Positions 26,437 through 34,990 of a stretch of 64,000 bases of DNA are shown piece by piece. Source of the stretch: Streptomyces sp. NBC_01304 (GTDB lineage: Bacteria; Actinomycetota; Actinomycetes; Streptomycetales; Streptomycetaceae); the NCBI RefSeq assembly GCF_035975855.1, contig NZ_CP109055.1, positions 7,626,001 through 7,690,000 of the forward strand, given 5' to 3'. Position 1 is the stretch's first letter; each line of letters begins with the position of its first letter. A program made the translations under genes and the position numbers. The notes under the pieces were generated by a model. That model was not told the DNA's origin, made no database searches, and was given only the letters and a program-made list of their open reading frames with translations.

Positions 26437-26886
26437 CAGCACGCTCAACTCCCGTTGCGTCAACGGCATCTTGGCCGCCTTGAGGAAGCCGAACCCGAGC
26501 GATTCGTCGATGAACGCCTGTCCCTTGGCGACCGTCCTTATGCCATGGATCAGTTCCTCCGGTGAGCTGTCCACGTCGATGTACCCGAGGGCGTGTGCCT
26601 CGGCGGCCCGTCGCAGCAGGCCGGGACGGCTCGCACTCGCAATCACCAGGAGCCGGCACTCCCCGGCGTCGGGAAAGCGGTACGGCAGCTCGCCCAGCGG
26701 TGCGATGCCGTACGAGTCCGAACAGTCCAGGTCCGCGACGCACACATCGGGACGCAGGGCTCGGGCCCGGCCGGGGGCGCTGCGCCAACAGGCGTGATGA
26801 GCCTCCAAGTCCTCCTCTCCGGCCAGGCGTTCGGCTAACGCCGAGCGCAATAATCGTGCTTCGTGCACCAGAAGTACCCGGATCAC
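26278..26886 (-). CDS. ramR: RamR/AmfR-like orphan LuxR-family regulator
   Basis: 202 residues from a GTG. The receiver domain (1-125) is degenerate: the usual acidic pair near residue 8 is His-Glu (LLVHEARLL), with Asp in CVADLDCSD as possible phosphoacceptor site. The C-terminal LuxR helix-turn-helix is LTQRELSVLSLAAQGASVAE then IAGSLHLSHGTVRNYMAAIT. RamR/AmfR activates the adjacent lanthipeptide operon. It converges on and overlaps the 3' end of ramB by 159 bp. No sensor kinase is adjacent, consistent with an orphan regulator. Confidence 0.85.
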   Translation of the reverse strand: MIRVLLVHEARLLRSALAERLAGEEDLEAHHACWRSAPGRARALRPDVCVADLDCSDSYGIAPLGELPYRFPDAGECRLLVIASASRPGLLRRAAEAHALGYIDVDSSPEELIHGIRTVAKGQAFIDESLGFGFLKAAKMPLTQRELSVLSLAAQGASVAEIAGSLHLSHGTVRNYMAAITRKIGARNRVDAIRISQGEGWL

Positions 26887-27157
26887 GTTTGCCCCTCCAG
26901 CTCCCCGCTTACCGGTTCTTCACGTCGGCACGCCCACCATTCTGAGCGGCGAGTGCCCCTGCAGGGGCGGGAGAACCGGCCAAGGGGAGGCACGGGGGCG
27001 CACACCCGCGCGCAGGTGAAGCATGCGCGCAACTGCCCTTGCGGAACGGCCACTTGGCGCACACCTGGTGGCCACACTGTGGACCGAGCGGCGCGCCGGG
27101 AGAGACGGCCGGGGAGGGGTGGGCGCCGGAGGCCGTGAGGTCGTGGGGGCGCGGGGT
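26887..27157. other. Intergenic region without recognised features
   Basis: Lies between the start of the LuxR regulator and the repeat at the kstR 3' end. Only short open frames without ribosome sites are present. It should contain the ramR promoter; no palindrome stood out. Confidence 0.4.
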
Positions 27158-27269
27158 CGTGAGGTCGGCCAGTGGGTCAGGACTCGGCGGTCGTGAGGTC
27201 GGCCAGTGGGTCAGGACTCGGCGGTCGTGAGGTCGGCCAGTGGGTCAGGACTCGGCGGTCGTGAGGTCG
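27158..27269. repeat. 34-bp tandem repeat (three units plus partial) at the kstR stop
   Basis: Three identical 34-bp units starting CGTGAGGTCGGCCAGTGGGT at 27158, 27192 and 27226, then the first 10 bp again at 27260. On the minus strand each unit encodes a copy of the last kstR codons and stop (LTTAES stop). Confidence 0.9.
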
Positions 27270-27895
27270 ATCAGACGGCAGACCGTCTCGATGTCGATCT
27301 TCACTTGTGCGATCGACGCACGCCCCGAGAGCCAGGTGATCAGCGCCGAGTGCCAGGTGTGCTCGATCACCCGGACCGCGGAGAGCTGCTGCGGCGTCGG
27401 ATTCTCCAGGCCCATCGCGTCCAGGATGATCGCCGTGGTCAGCCGCGAGACCGTGTCGACCTCGGGGCTCACCGAACGATCGGCGAAGGTCAGGGCCCGG
27501 ACCATGGCGTCCGCGAGGTGCGGCTCGCGCTGCAGGGCGCGGAAGGCCCGCATCAGGGTCTCGGCGACCCGCTCGGCCGCGGAGTCACCGGCGGGCGGGC
27601 GTTTGCGGATGGTGGTGTGCATGTGCTGCAGCTGATCCTGCATGGTCGCGACCAGCAGGTGGACCTTGGACGGGAAGTACCGGTAGAGCGTCCCGAGTGC
27701 GACGCTCGACGACTCGGCGACCTCGCGCATCTGCACCGCGTCGAATCCGCCCCGGCTGGCCAGCTGGGCGCTGGCGTGCAGAATGCGGCGCCGGCGGGCT
27801 TCCTGGCGTTCGGTCAGGGCGGGAGGCGCCATGCCCGAAAGGCCGGCAAGGCCGGAAAGATCGCTGCCGCCGGATTCCTTCGCTTCCGCACTCAT
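27245..27895 (-). CDS. kstR: KstR-like TetR-family repressor of sterol catabolism
   Basis: 216 residues from ATG 27895. Residues 27-75 form the TetR helix-turn-helix: RRRRILHASAQLASRGGFDA, VQMREVAESSSVALGTLYRY and FPSKVHLLVATM, which closely resembles KstR ('AVQMR', 'LYRYFPSKVHLLV'). KstR is released from DNA by steroid-CoA intermediates. An exact consensus box (28052-28065) is upstream, so it should autorepress. Sites of the same type precede cyp125/fadA5, the MBL/aldehyde dehydrogenase pair, the acyl-CoA dehydrogenase and the Hsd4B-like gene. The gene end is expanded by a 34-bp tandem repeat beyond the first stop. Confidence 0.85.
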   Translation of the reverse strand: MSAEAKESGGSDLSGLAGLSGMAPPALTERQEARRRRILHASAQLASRGGFDAVQMREVAESSSVALGTLYRYFPSKVHLLVATMQDQLQHMHTTIRKRPPAGDSAAERVAETLMRAFRALQREPHLADAMVRALTFADRSVSPEVDTVSRLTTAIILDAMGLENPTPQQLSAVRVIEHTWHSALITWLSGRASIAQVKIDIETVCRLIDLTTAES

Positions 27896-28051
27896 ATGTC
27901 CCGTTCCACGGTGTAGATCCGGCGGGCCTGGGAACCGGGCCCGCGAGCAGCACAGCATGGCAGGGCGCAAGTCGTGGCGCGAATCACCTGATCCAGGCCT
28001 TCCAGGTTGCTTACCTGCCGGTAAATTCAAAGCTCCTTGAACGATCAAGTC

Positions 28052-28065
28052 TGAAACTTGTTCTA
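28052..28065. promoter_or_regulatory. KstR-like box (exact consensus), kstR promoter
   Basis: TGAAACTTGTTCTA matches TNNAACNNGTTNNA fully; between kstR and the divergent glycosyltransferase. A shorter palindrome CAAGT-CTGAA-ACTTG overlaps it. Confidence 0.72.
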
Positions 28066-28119
28066 GGTTAGCGTCCCGGCGTAATGTCGCGGGACAGTGC
28101 TGGGAGAAGGGGGCCGCGA

Positions 28120-29493
28120 GTGACCGCTGAGGCCATAGAGACGGGCAGCTCCCGCAAGGGGTCGCGCGTCCCATCGCCCGAGTCGCCCGCGCGGTCCGAT
28201 GCCGACGACGGCCGGCCGCTGCGGATCGCGCTCCTCACCTATAAAGGGAACCCGTTCTGCGGGGGCCAGGGCGTCTACGTACGCCATCTCTCCCGCGAAC
28301 TCGCCCGCCTCGGCCACCAGGTCGAGGTGATCGGCGCCCAGCCCTACCCGGTGCTCGACTCGCTCGGCGAGGGCGTCACGCTCACCGAGCTGCCGAGCCT
28401 CGACCTGTACCGCAGCCCCGACCCGTTCCGCACCCCGAAGCGGGACGAGTTCCGCGACTGGGTCGACGGCGTCGAGTTCGCCACGATGCGCACCGGCGGC
28501 TTCCCCGAGCCGCTCAGCTTCTCGCTGCGCGCGCGCCGCCATCTGGCCGCCCGGCAGGGCGAGTTCGACGTCGTGCACGACAACCAGACGCTGGGCTATG
28601 GCCTGTTGGGCGGACCCGGTGTGCTGGGCGCACCGCTCGTCACCACCATCCACCACCCGATCACGGTCGACCGTCGGCTGGAGCTGGACGCCGCCCCGGA
28701 CTGGCGCAAGCGCGCCTCCGTGCGGCGCTGGTACGGCTTCACGCGCATGCAGAAGCGCGTCGCACGCCGGCTGCCGTCGGTGCTCACCGTCTCCGGTACG
28801 TCGCGTCAGGAGATCGTCGACCACCTCGGGGTGCGGGCCGACCGCATCCACGTCGTCCACATCGGCGCCGACACCGACCTGTTCTCGCCGGATCCGTCCG
28901 TGCCCGAGGTGCCGGGGCGGATCGTGACGACGTCGAGCGCGGACGTCCCGCTCAAGGGCCTGGTCCACCTGATCGAGGCGCTGGCGAAGCTGCGTACCGA
29001 GAACCCGGCCGCGCACCTGGTCGTCGTCGGCAAGCGCGCCGAGGACGGCCCGGTCGCGACGGCCATCGAGCGGTACGGCCTCGAGGGCGCGGTCGAGTTC
29101 GTCAAGGGCATCACCGACGCCGAGCTGGTCGATCTGGTGCGGTCGGCGCAGGTCGCGTGCGTACCGTCGCTGTACGAGGGCTTCTCGCTGCCGGCCGCGG
29201 AGGCCATGGCGACGGGTACGCCGCTGGTGGCCACGACGGGTGGGGCCATCCCGGAGGTCGCCGGGCCCGACGGGGAGAGCTGTCTTGCTGTGCCGACCGG
29301 GGATGCGGGGGCGCTGGCCTCGGCTCTTGCCCGCTTGCTGGACGACCCCGAGCTCCGGGCACGGCTCGGCGCCGCGGGGCGCTCGCGCGTGCTGGCCAAG
29401 TTCACCTGGGCGCGGGCGGCGGAGGGCACGGCCGACCGGTACCGGGAGGCGATCGCCGTCGCGCAGGCTCGGCGCGGTGCGGGGTCGCGATGA
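28120..29493 (+). CDS. Family 4 glycosyltransferase
   Basis: 457 residues from GTG 28120, preferred because GGAGAAGGGGG lies upstream; an in-frame ATG at 28084 lacks a site. GT-B fold: N-terminal GNPFCGGQGVYVRHLSREL (acceptor-side glycine loop), C-terminal donor domain with GRIVTTSSADVPLKGL, VVVGKRAEDG and the SLYEGFSLPAAEAMATGTPL motif of retaining GT4 enzymes (E-x7-E). First gene of a trio with the methyltransferase and the toroid protein. Substrate unknown. It shares its promoter region with kstR but is not obviously part of sterol breakdown. Confidence 0.85.
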   Translation: MTAEAIETGSSRKGSRVPSPESPARSDADDGRPLRIALLTYKGNPFCGGQGVYVRHLSRELARLGHQVEVIGAQPYPVLDSLGEGVTLTELPSLDLYRSPDPFRTPKRDEFRDWVDGVEFATMRTGGFPEPLSFSLRARRHLAARQGEFDVVHDNQTLGYGLLGGPGVLGAPLVTTIHHPITVDRRLELDAAPDWRKRASVRRWYGFTRMQKRVARRLPSVLTVSGTSRQEIVDHLGVRADRIHVVHIGADTDLFSPDPSVPEVPGRIVTTSSADVPLKGLVHLIEALAKLRTENPAAHLVVVGKRAEDGPVATAIERYGLEGAVEFVKGITDAELVDLVRSAQVACVPSLYEGFSLPAAEAMATGTPLVATTGGAIPEVAGPDGESCLAVPTGDAGALASALARLLDDPELRARLGAAGRSRVLAKFTWARAAEGTADRYREAIAVAQARRGAGSR

Positions 29494-29501
29494 GTTTTCT
29501 C

Positions 29502-29628
29502 CCCCACCCCGCCCCTTCCCGTAAGGCTGCCGCCGGCATGAATCAGCCCGTCCGGCGTTTGAGGACGCGGGGGGTCTGGGGGCGCAGCCCCCGGCCTCCG
29601 GAGGATTTCGGGAAGGGGCGGGGCGGGG
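29502..29628. repeat. Intergenic palindromic repeat, copy 3 (complete)
   Basis: Terminal inverted repeats CCCCACCCCGCCCCTTCCC (29502-29520) and 29610-29628 with one mismatch; core CAGCCCGTCCGGCGTTTGAG is in the opposite orientation to copy 1. Starts 8 bp after the glycosyltransferase stop. Confidence 0.85.
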
Positions 29629-29701
29629 AGACAAACGGCCTCAGCCACCACCGACCCGCACTTTTGACAATGCCCCGACCCATCCGCGAAGGCAGGCCCG
29701 C

Positions 29702-30475
29702 GTGCTGACCGTCGACTTCACCCGCTTCCCGCTCGCCGCAGGCGACCGCGTCCTGGACCTCGGCTGCGGAGCCGGAAGGCACGCCTTCGAGTGCTACCGC
29801 AGAGGCGCCCAGGTCGTCGCGCTCGACCAGAACGCGGAGGAAATCAAAGAGGTCGCCAAGTGGTTCGCGGCGATGAAGGAAGCGGGCGAGGCCCCCGCCG
29901 GAGCCACCGCCACCGCCATGGAGGGCGACGCCCTGGCGCTCCCCTTCCCCGACGAGTCCTTCGACGTCGTGATCATCTCCGAGGTCATGGAGCACATCCC
30001 GGACGACAAGGGCGTCCTCGCCGAGATGGTCCGCGTCCTCAAGCCGGGCGGCCGCATAGCGGTGACCGTCCCGCGCTACGGACCCGAGAAGGTCTGCTGG
30101 GCGCTCAGCGACGCTTACCACGAGGTCGAGGGCGGGCACATCCGCATCTACAAGGCCGAAGAGCTCCTGGGCAAGATGAAGGAGGCGGGCCTGAAGCCGT
30201 ACGGCACCCATCACGCCCACGCCCTGCACTCGCCCTACTGGTGGCTCAAGTGCGCGTTCGGCGTCGACAACGACAAGGCCCTGCCGGTCCGCGCGTACCA
30301 CCAGCTCCTGGTCTGGGACATCATGAAGACGCCCGGCATCAGCAAGGTCACCAAGCTCGCCGAGCGGGCCCTCAACCCGGCCATCGGCAAGAGCTTCGTC
30401 GCCTACGCCACCAAGCCGCACCTGCCCAAGGCCGCCGCTGAGACCGCCGAGGCCTCCGTGGCGGGCGCCAAGTGA
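29702..30475 (+). CDS. Class I SAM-dependent methyltransferase
   Basis: 257 residues from a GTG. SAM motif I VLDLGCGAGRHAFEC, acidic loop VVALDQN, motif for adenine contact EGDALALPFPDESFD, then VMEHIPDDKGVLAEMVRVLK and PGGRIAVTVP. Stop overlaps the next gene start (GTGA, 30472-30475). Methyl acceptor unknown; probably a small molecule or lipid made with the neighbouring glycosyltransferase. Confidence 0.85.
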   Translation: MLTVDFTRFPLAAGDRVLDLGCGAGRHAFECYRRGAQVVALDQNAEEIKEVAKWFAAMKEAGEAPAGATATAMEGDALALPFPDESFDVVIISEVMEHIPDDKGVLAEMVRVLKPGGRIAVTVPRYGPEKVCWALSDAYHEVEGGHIRIYKAEELLGKMKEAGLKPYGTHHAHALHSPYWWLKCAFGVDNDKALPVRAYHQLLVWDIMKTPGISKVTKLAERALNPAIGKSFVAYATKPHLPKAAAETAEASVAGAK

Positions 30476-31542
30476 CGACACCCCGGACGGAACACCTGGT
30501 GCTGCCCGGGGTCCTCGACCAGGAGCAGGCCGCCCAGACCGTACGGGGCATCCTCGCGGTGCAGCGCGCGGACGGCGCCATACCGTGGTTCCGCGGGCAC
30601 CACCTCGACCCCTGGGACCACACCGAGGCCGCCATGGCGCTGGACGCGGCGGGCGAGCACGCGGCCGCCGAGCGCGCCTACGACTGGCTGGCCCGGCACC
30701 AGAACGCGGACGGCTCCTGGTACGCGGCGTACGCCGACGGGGACTTCGAGGCGCCGACCGACCGGGGCATAGAGTCCAACTTCTGCGCGTACATCGCCGT
30801 CGGCGTCTGGCACCACTACCTGGCCACCGGCGACGACACCTTCCTCGACCGCATGTGGCCGGCGGTGTACGCGGCGATCGAGTGCGTCCTCACCATGCAG
30901 CAGTCCGGCGGCCAGATCGGCTGGAAGCGCGAGGAGGACGGGACGCCGGTCACCGACGCCCTGCTCACCGGCAGCTCCTCCATCCACCAGGCCCTGCGCT
31001 GCGCCCTCGCCATCGCCGAGGAGCGCGAAGAGCCGCAGCCCGACTGGGAGTTGGCGACCGGCGCGCTCGGCCATGCGATCCGCAGTCACCCCGAGCGGTT
31101 CCTCGACAAGGACCGCTACTCCATGGACTGGTACTACCCGGTCCTCGGCGGCGCGCTGACCGGCCCCGAGGCCAAGTCCCGCATCGAGGACGGCTGGGAC
31201 CGCTTCGTCGTGCCGGACCTGGGCGTGCGCTGCGTCGTCCCGAACCCCTGGGTCACCGGCGGCGAGAGCGCCGAACTCGCCCTCGCCCTCTGGGTGATGG
31301 GGGAGTCGGACCGGGCCCTGGAGATCCTGCAGTCCATCCAGCACCTGCGCGACGAGGAGTCGGGCCTGTACTGGACGGGTTACGTGTACGGGGACCGGGC
31401 GATCTGGCCCCAGGAGCTCACCGCCTGGACGGCGGGCGCGCTGCTCCTCGCCGTCGCCGCACTGGGCGGCGACGAGGCGACGTGCGCGGTCTTCGGCACC
31501 GGCCGGCTCCCGGCGGGACTCGAACCCGACTGCTGCCGCTGA
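30472..31542 (+). CDS. Cytosolic alpha/alpha-toroid protein (prenyltransferase-like)
   Basis: 356 residues with helical-repeat motifs AVQRADGAIPWFRG, RHQNADGSWYAAYADGDFE and TMQQSGGQIGWKREEDG, the QW-like pattern of the prenyltransferase/squalene-cyclase superfamily and of six-hairpin glycosidases. No signal peptide and no DxDD cyclase motif seen, so neither terpene cyclase nor secreted glycosidase is secure. It is translationally coupled to the methyltransferase. Ends in CCR. Confidence 0.7.
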   Translation: MTTPRTEHLVLPGVLDQEQAAQTVRGILAVQRADGAIPWFRGHHLDPWDHTEAAMALDAAGEHAAAERAYDWLARHQNADGSWYAAYADGDFEAPTDRGIESNFCAYIAVGVWHHYLATGDDTFLDRMWPAVYAAIECVLTMQQSGGQIGWKREEDGTPVTDALLTGSSSIHQALRCALAIAEEREEPQPDWELATGALGHAIRSHPERFLDKDRYSMDWYYPVLGGALTGPEAKSRIEDGWDRFVVPDLGVRCVVPNPWVTGGESAELALALWVMGESDRALEILQSIQHLRDEESGLYWTGYVYGDRAIWPQELTAWTAGALLLAVAALGGDEATCAVFGTGRLPAGLEPDCCR

Positions 31543-31597
31543 GCGGTTCTCCCTGCGGCGGCCCTGGCATTCCGTTGCGGGGGCAGGTGCGGGTCCC

Positions 31598-31897
31598 TCA
31601 GTAGCGGCGCAGGCGGTTGGCCACGGCATGGCCCACGAACAGGTACACCACGGCCGCCAGGCCGTAGCCGGCGACGACGCGCGCCCATTCCTTGTCGAAC
31701 GTGAACAGGTCGTGCGACCAGCCGGCCAGCCAGCGGGCCACGTCGTGCAGGAACTGGACCAGGTCGTTGGCGCGGTTCGCGTCCAGCAGGTACATCAGGA
31801 TCCACAGGAGAATGATCCCTGCCATGACATCGGCGACGACCGCTATGACCGTGCCAGCCCGGAAAGTGCTACGCGAGTCTGTACGAGTCGGGGACAT
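31598..31897 (-). CDS. Small membrane protein (two helices)
   Basis: 99 residues from ATG 31897. Two hydrophobic helices: AGTVIAVVADVMAGIILLWI with LMYLL, and VVAGYGLAAVVYLFVGHAVA near the end, separated by an amphipathic LVQFLHDVARWLAGWSHDL region. Tail is NRLRRY. Function unknown. Divergent from a putative lipoprotein. Confidence 0.65.
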   Translation of the reverse strand: MSPTRTDSRSTFRAGTVIAVVADVMAGIILLWILMYLLDANRANDLVQFLHDVARWLAGWSHDLFTFDKEWARVVAGYGLAAVVYLFVGHAVANRLRRY

Positions 31898-31916
31898 GCC
31901 GCACGAGTGCCCCTTT

Positions 31917-31955
31917 ACACAGGGTGAAACCTGGACGAGCACACAGGGTGAAACC
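31917..31955. promoter_or_regulatory. Direct repeat in a divergent promoter region
   Basis: ACACAGGGTGAAACC occurs at 31917-31931 and 31941-31955, 24 bp apart centre to centre, close to the start of the small membrane protein gene. Could be a tandem operator; no regulator is suggested. Confidence 0.4.
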
Positions 31956-32064
31956 CAGCCATGCACCGGGGCGGGACCCGGACGGGCTCGCCCGAGTGGC
32001 GGAGCCCGGAGCGCGGGGCGAGGCTGGCGTGAGCGTCAAGCTCATAGGCCCCGGGAGGCCCGCC

Positions 32065-32628
32065 GTGCTCAGCTCTGGACCGATATCCCTCTCTTCTGTA
32101 TCCGTACGTCGCCTGCTCGTCGCCCTCACGCTGTGTTGTGCCCTGCTCGTCGGCACCACCGCCTGCTCCAGCGGCGACGACAAGGACGCGACGGCGAACC
32201 CCACCAGCACGGCCGAGAAGCAGAAGTTCGCCAAGGCCCGCTTCGTGGCCAACGCGGGCCTGGCCGCCGGAGCCGCGTACCAGTGGGTGATCAAGCCCGC
32301 GAAGGACGGCAAGTTCAAGAGCGGCGCGGACGGCCGGAAGTTCACCCTGGTCAAGGCCGGTCTGGCCGGCGCCTTCGCCTACAACCGGCTGAAGGCGGCC
32401 GCGAAGAACGCCGAGGGCGACCCGCTGCTCTCCAAGGCGATCGCACCCCTCACGACCGGCATCGAGTCCCTGAAGGACCTGCCCGGCAAGCTGCGCAAGG
32501 GCGACGGCGCGGACGAGGCCGCCGGGATCTTCGACAAGGTGATCAACTCGGTGAAGGGCGCGGGCAACGATGCGGGCGCCCCCGTCGTCGACAAGGTGCC
32601 GTCGGTGTCGCAGCTCGGCAAGGGCTGA
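32065..32628 (+). CDS. Putative lipoprotein of unknown function
   Basis: 187 residues from GTG 32065 (GGGAGG 7 nt upstream). The N-terminus RRLLVALTLCCALLVGTTAC is a lipoprotein-type signal with the acylated Cys followed by SSGDDKD, although the lipobox (TTAC) lacks the usual Leu/Val. The mature part is Lys/Ala-rich and helical. No family recognised. Confidence 0.65.
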   Translation: MLSSGPISLSSVSVRRLLVALTLCCALLVGTTACSSGDDKDATANPTSTAEKQKFAKARFVANAGLAAGAAYQWVIKPAKDGKFKSGADGRKFTLVKAGLAGAFAYNRLKAAAKNAEGDPLLSKAIAPLTTGIESLKDLPGKLRKGDGADEAAGIFDKVINSVKGAGNDAGAPVVDKVPSVSQLGKG

Positions 32629-32685
32629 CGCTCCGGGCGTACGCGAGCGGGTCGGGCCGGGCTCAGTTGTCGATCCCCAACTTCC

Positions 32686-33696
32686 TCAACTGTTGAGCTC
32701 GGCCAGCACCCGCAGCGTATGCGGATCGGGAGCGAGCGCCAGCAGATCCGTGACCGGCCCCTTGCGCCACAACTCCAGCCGTTCCGCGATGCGTTCGCGC
32801 GGCCCGATCAGCGAGATCTCGTCCGCGAAGGCATCGGGCACGGCAAGGACGGCCTCCTCCTTGCGCCCCTGCGCGAACAGCTCCTGAATCCGCCGCGCCT
32901 CCTCCTCGAACCCCATCCGGGCCATCAGGTCGGCGTGGAAGTTCTTGGCCGCGTGCCCCATGCCGCCGATGTAGAAGCCGAGCATGGCCTTCACCGGAAG
33001 CAGCCCCTCCGCGACGTCGTCGCAGACCTTCACCCGGGCCATGGGCGCGATCCGGAAGCCCTCGCGGAGGTCGGTGAGCGAGGCCTCGTACACGTCGGTC
33101 CGCGTCGGCGACCAGTACAGCGGCAGCCAGCCGTCCGCGATCCGGGTCGTCTGCGCGATGTTCTTCGGGCCCTCGGCGCCCAGGAAGATCGGCAGGTCGG
33201 CGCGGAGTGGATGGGTGATCGACTTCAGAGGCTTGCCGAGCCCGGTGCCGTCGGCGCCGTTGTAGGGGTGGGAGTGGAAGCGCCCGTCGAGGGCGACGGG
33301 GCCCTCGCGCTTCAGGGCCTGGCGAATGACGTCGACGTACTCGCGGGTGGCGGTGAGCGGCGACTTCGGGAACGGCCGGCCGTACCACCCCTCCACCACC
33401 TGCGGCCCGGACAGCCCGAGCCCGAGCATCATCCGGCCGCCCGAGAGGTGGTCGAGCGTCAGCGCGTGCATGGCGGTCGCGGTCGGCGTACGGGCCGCCA
33501 TCTGCACAACTGCCGTGCCCAGCTTGATGGTCGAGGTCTGGGCGGCAATCCAGGTCAGCGCGGTGAAGGCGTCCGAGCCCCAGGCCTCGGCGGTCCACAC
33601 TGAGTCATAGCCGAGCCGCTCCGCCTCCTGCGCGAGGCTTACGTGCTCCGGGTTGGGGCCGCGGCCCCAGTAGCCGAGTGCGAGCCCTAGCCGCAT
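32686..33696 (-). CDS. LLM-class F420-dependent oxidoreductase
   Basis: 336 residues from ATG 33696 after GGGAGGGC. Luciferase-like TIM barrel: MRLGLALGYWG, DSVWTAEAWGSDAFTALTWI, LGTAVVQMAARTPTATAMHA, HLSGGRMMLGLGLSGPQVVE and IFLGAEGPKNIAQTTRIADG. Members use F420 in streptomycetes and often oxidise or reduce lipid-like substrates. The promoter has the TCTGAC-N5-GTCAGA palindrome found at the sterol genes, so it likely belongs to the same physiological response even though no KstR-like box was seen. Confidence 0.85.
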   Translation of the reverse strand: MRLGLALGYWGRGPNPEHVSLAQEAERLGYDSVWTAEAWGSDAFTALTWIAAQTSTIKLGTAVVQMAARTPTATAMHALTLDHLSGGRMMLGLGLSGPQVVEGWYGRPFPKSPLTATREYVDVIRQALKREGPVALDGRFHSHPYNGADGTGLGKPLKSITHPLRADLPIFLGAEGPKNIAQTTRIADGWLPLYWSPTRTDVYEASLTDLREGFRIAPMARVKVCDDVAEGLLPVKAMLGFYIGGMGHAAKNFHADLMARMGFEEEARRIQELFAQGRKEEAVLAVPDAFADEISLIGPRERIAERLELWRKGPVTDLLALAPDPHTLRVLAELNS

Positions 33697-33740
33697 GCGC
33701 CCTCCCCGTGTCCCGGTGATTCTGCTTCTGTACGTACGTT

Positions 33741-33757
33741 CCTGACGGACCGTCAGA
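33741..33757. promoter_or_regulatory. Palindrome TCTGAC-N5-GTCAGA (one mismatch) before F420 oxidoreductase
   Basis: CCTGACGGACCGTCAGA, 45 bp upstream of the start codon, with a perfect CTGACGG/CCGTCAG centre. Confidence 0.65.
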
Positions 33758-33784
33758 CTGTAAGGGCAGGGCGCGCACATGGCA

Positions 33785-33818
33785 ACGGCCCCCCACCCCG
33801 GGAGGGGTGAAGGGCCGT
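33785..33818. terminator. Hairpin terminator of the DUF5336-like gene
   Basis: Outer arms ACGGCCC and GGGCCGT around an inner CCCC/GGGG stem, 39 bp beyond the stop at 33857. Confidence 0.55.
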
Positions 33819-33856
33819 GACTGCTTGCTTATCTGTGCCTATTGCTCAGGCGCTGC

Positions 33857-34720
33857 TCAGCCGCGCTGTATGCCGGTGGTGTCCTGCAGCACGCCGCGAC
33901 GGCCGTCCTGCGTCTGGGCCACCAGGCCGGGACCGCGCTGCTCGACCGCGAGGTACCAGGTGCCGGGCGCGAGCTCGGCGATCGGGGTCGGGTTGCCGTC
34001 CTCGCCGTACAGCGGACGGGGCACCGGCACGGCGAACCAGAACGGGGAGAAGTCCCCACCCTGGCTCTGCTGCTGCGGGGCGGCCGGAGCCGGGGCCTGC
34101 GCCTGCTGCGGCTGGCCGCCGTAGGACTGGCCCTGCGGGGGCTGCGCACCGTACGGCGCGGGCTGACCCTGCTGGGCACCCGGGTAGCCGTAGCCACCCT
34201 GCTGCGGCATGCCGGGCTGGCCGCCGTAGGGCTGGGGGGGCTTGGGGGCGCCGACCAGGGGGGCCTGGAAGGCGGGGATCGCGAGGGTGAGGATGGCGCC
34301 TGCGGCCATGATCAGGGTGGCGATCAGGATGAGGATGAGGCCGATACCGGCGTCCGGGAAGCTGGAATCGCCGCTGTTGCCTCCGCCGTAGTTGTTGAGG
34401 CCGCCCAGCGGGTCGAAGATCTGGCCGAGCGCGGACCATGCGGCAAAGAGGGCGACCACGGTGCCGAAGTGAATGAGGTCGATGCCCACGATCTTGGGCG
34501 TCTGCGGCAGCGCGCGGCCTACCACGATGCAGACGGCCGCGATGATGCCCGAGAGCACGACACTGAGCAGCAGCGGTCCGCTGTTCCAGGCGTTCGTCAG
34601 GTCGAAGTCGTCCGGGAGGGTGCCGTCCTGCGAGAAGACATCCAGGAACGAGGCGATGAACAGCAACACCGCTGCTCCGATCACCACTGCGTCGCCTCGC
34701 GTGAGGGAGCGGATATTCAC
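33857..34720 (-). CDS. DUF5336-like four-helix membrane protein with Pro/Gln/Gly linker
   Basis: 287 residues. Four hydrophobic segments in the first 145 residues (MNIRSLTRGDAVVIGAAVLL at the start), then a cytosolic or external GYGYPGAQQGQPAPYGAQPP-type low-complexity linker (about 150-220), then a compact tail with FWFAVPVPRPLYGEDG and LAPGTWYLAVEQRGPGLVAQ that looks like a small beta domain. Family function unknown. Monocistronic. Confidence 0.65.
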   Translation of the reverse strand: MNIRSLTRGDAVVIGAAVLLFIASFLDVFSQDGTLPDDFDLTNAWNSGPLLLSVVLSGIIAAVCIVVGRALPQTPKIVGIDLIHFGTVVALFAAWSALGQIFDPLGGLNNYGGGNSGDSSFPDAGIGLILILIATLIMAAGAILTLAIPAFQAPLVGAPKPPQPYGGQPGMPQQGGYGYPGAQQGQPAPYGAQPPQGQSYGGQPQQAQAPAPAAPQQQSQGGDFSPFWFAVPVPRPLYGEDGNPTPIAELAPGTWYLAVEQRGPGLVAQTQDGRRGVLQDTTGIQRG

Positions 34721-34990
34721 TTCAGGTCCTTAGTCAGTCGTAAGGTCGGTGGGGCGTCGCTGTCGCCGATACGCGCGCGCGGTGCGAAGCGCGGGGGTGG
34801 GCCCCCATCGTACGGATGACACTATCGCCCGAACGGCCGGGGTGTCTGGTCGGTATAAAGTCGCTGACTTCCTACCCAGCAGTTCCCTCAAATCCCCACA
34901 GAACTGGGGTGCGGAACCGGAATACACCTGCGTACGGCACCATGGTGCGCCCGCAACCGCGCGCAGCACCGCGTACACCCAGGAGGCCCA

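Noticed and set aside
27158..27259. Tandem 34-bp units as a CRISPR array
   Set aside because: Units are contiguous with no spacers and derive from the kstR gene end; no cas genes in the window.
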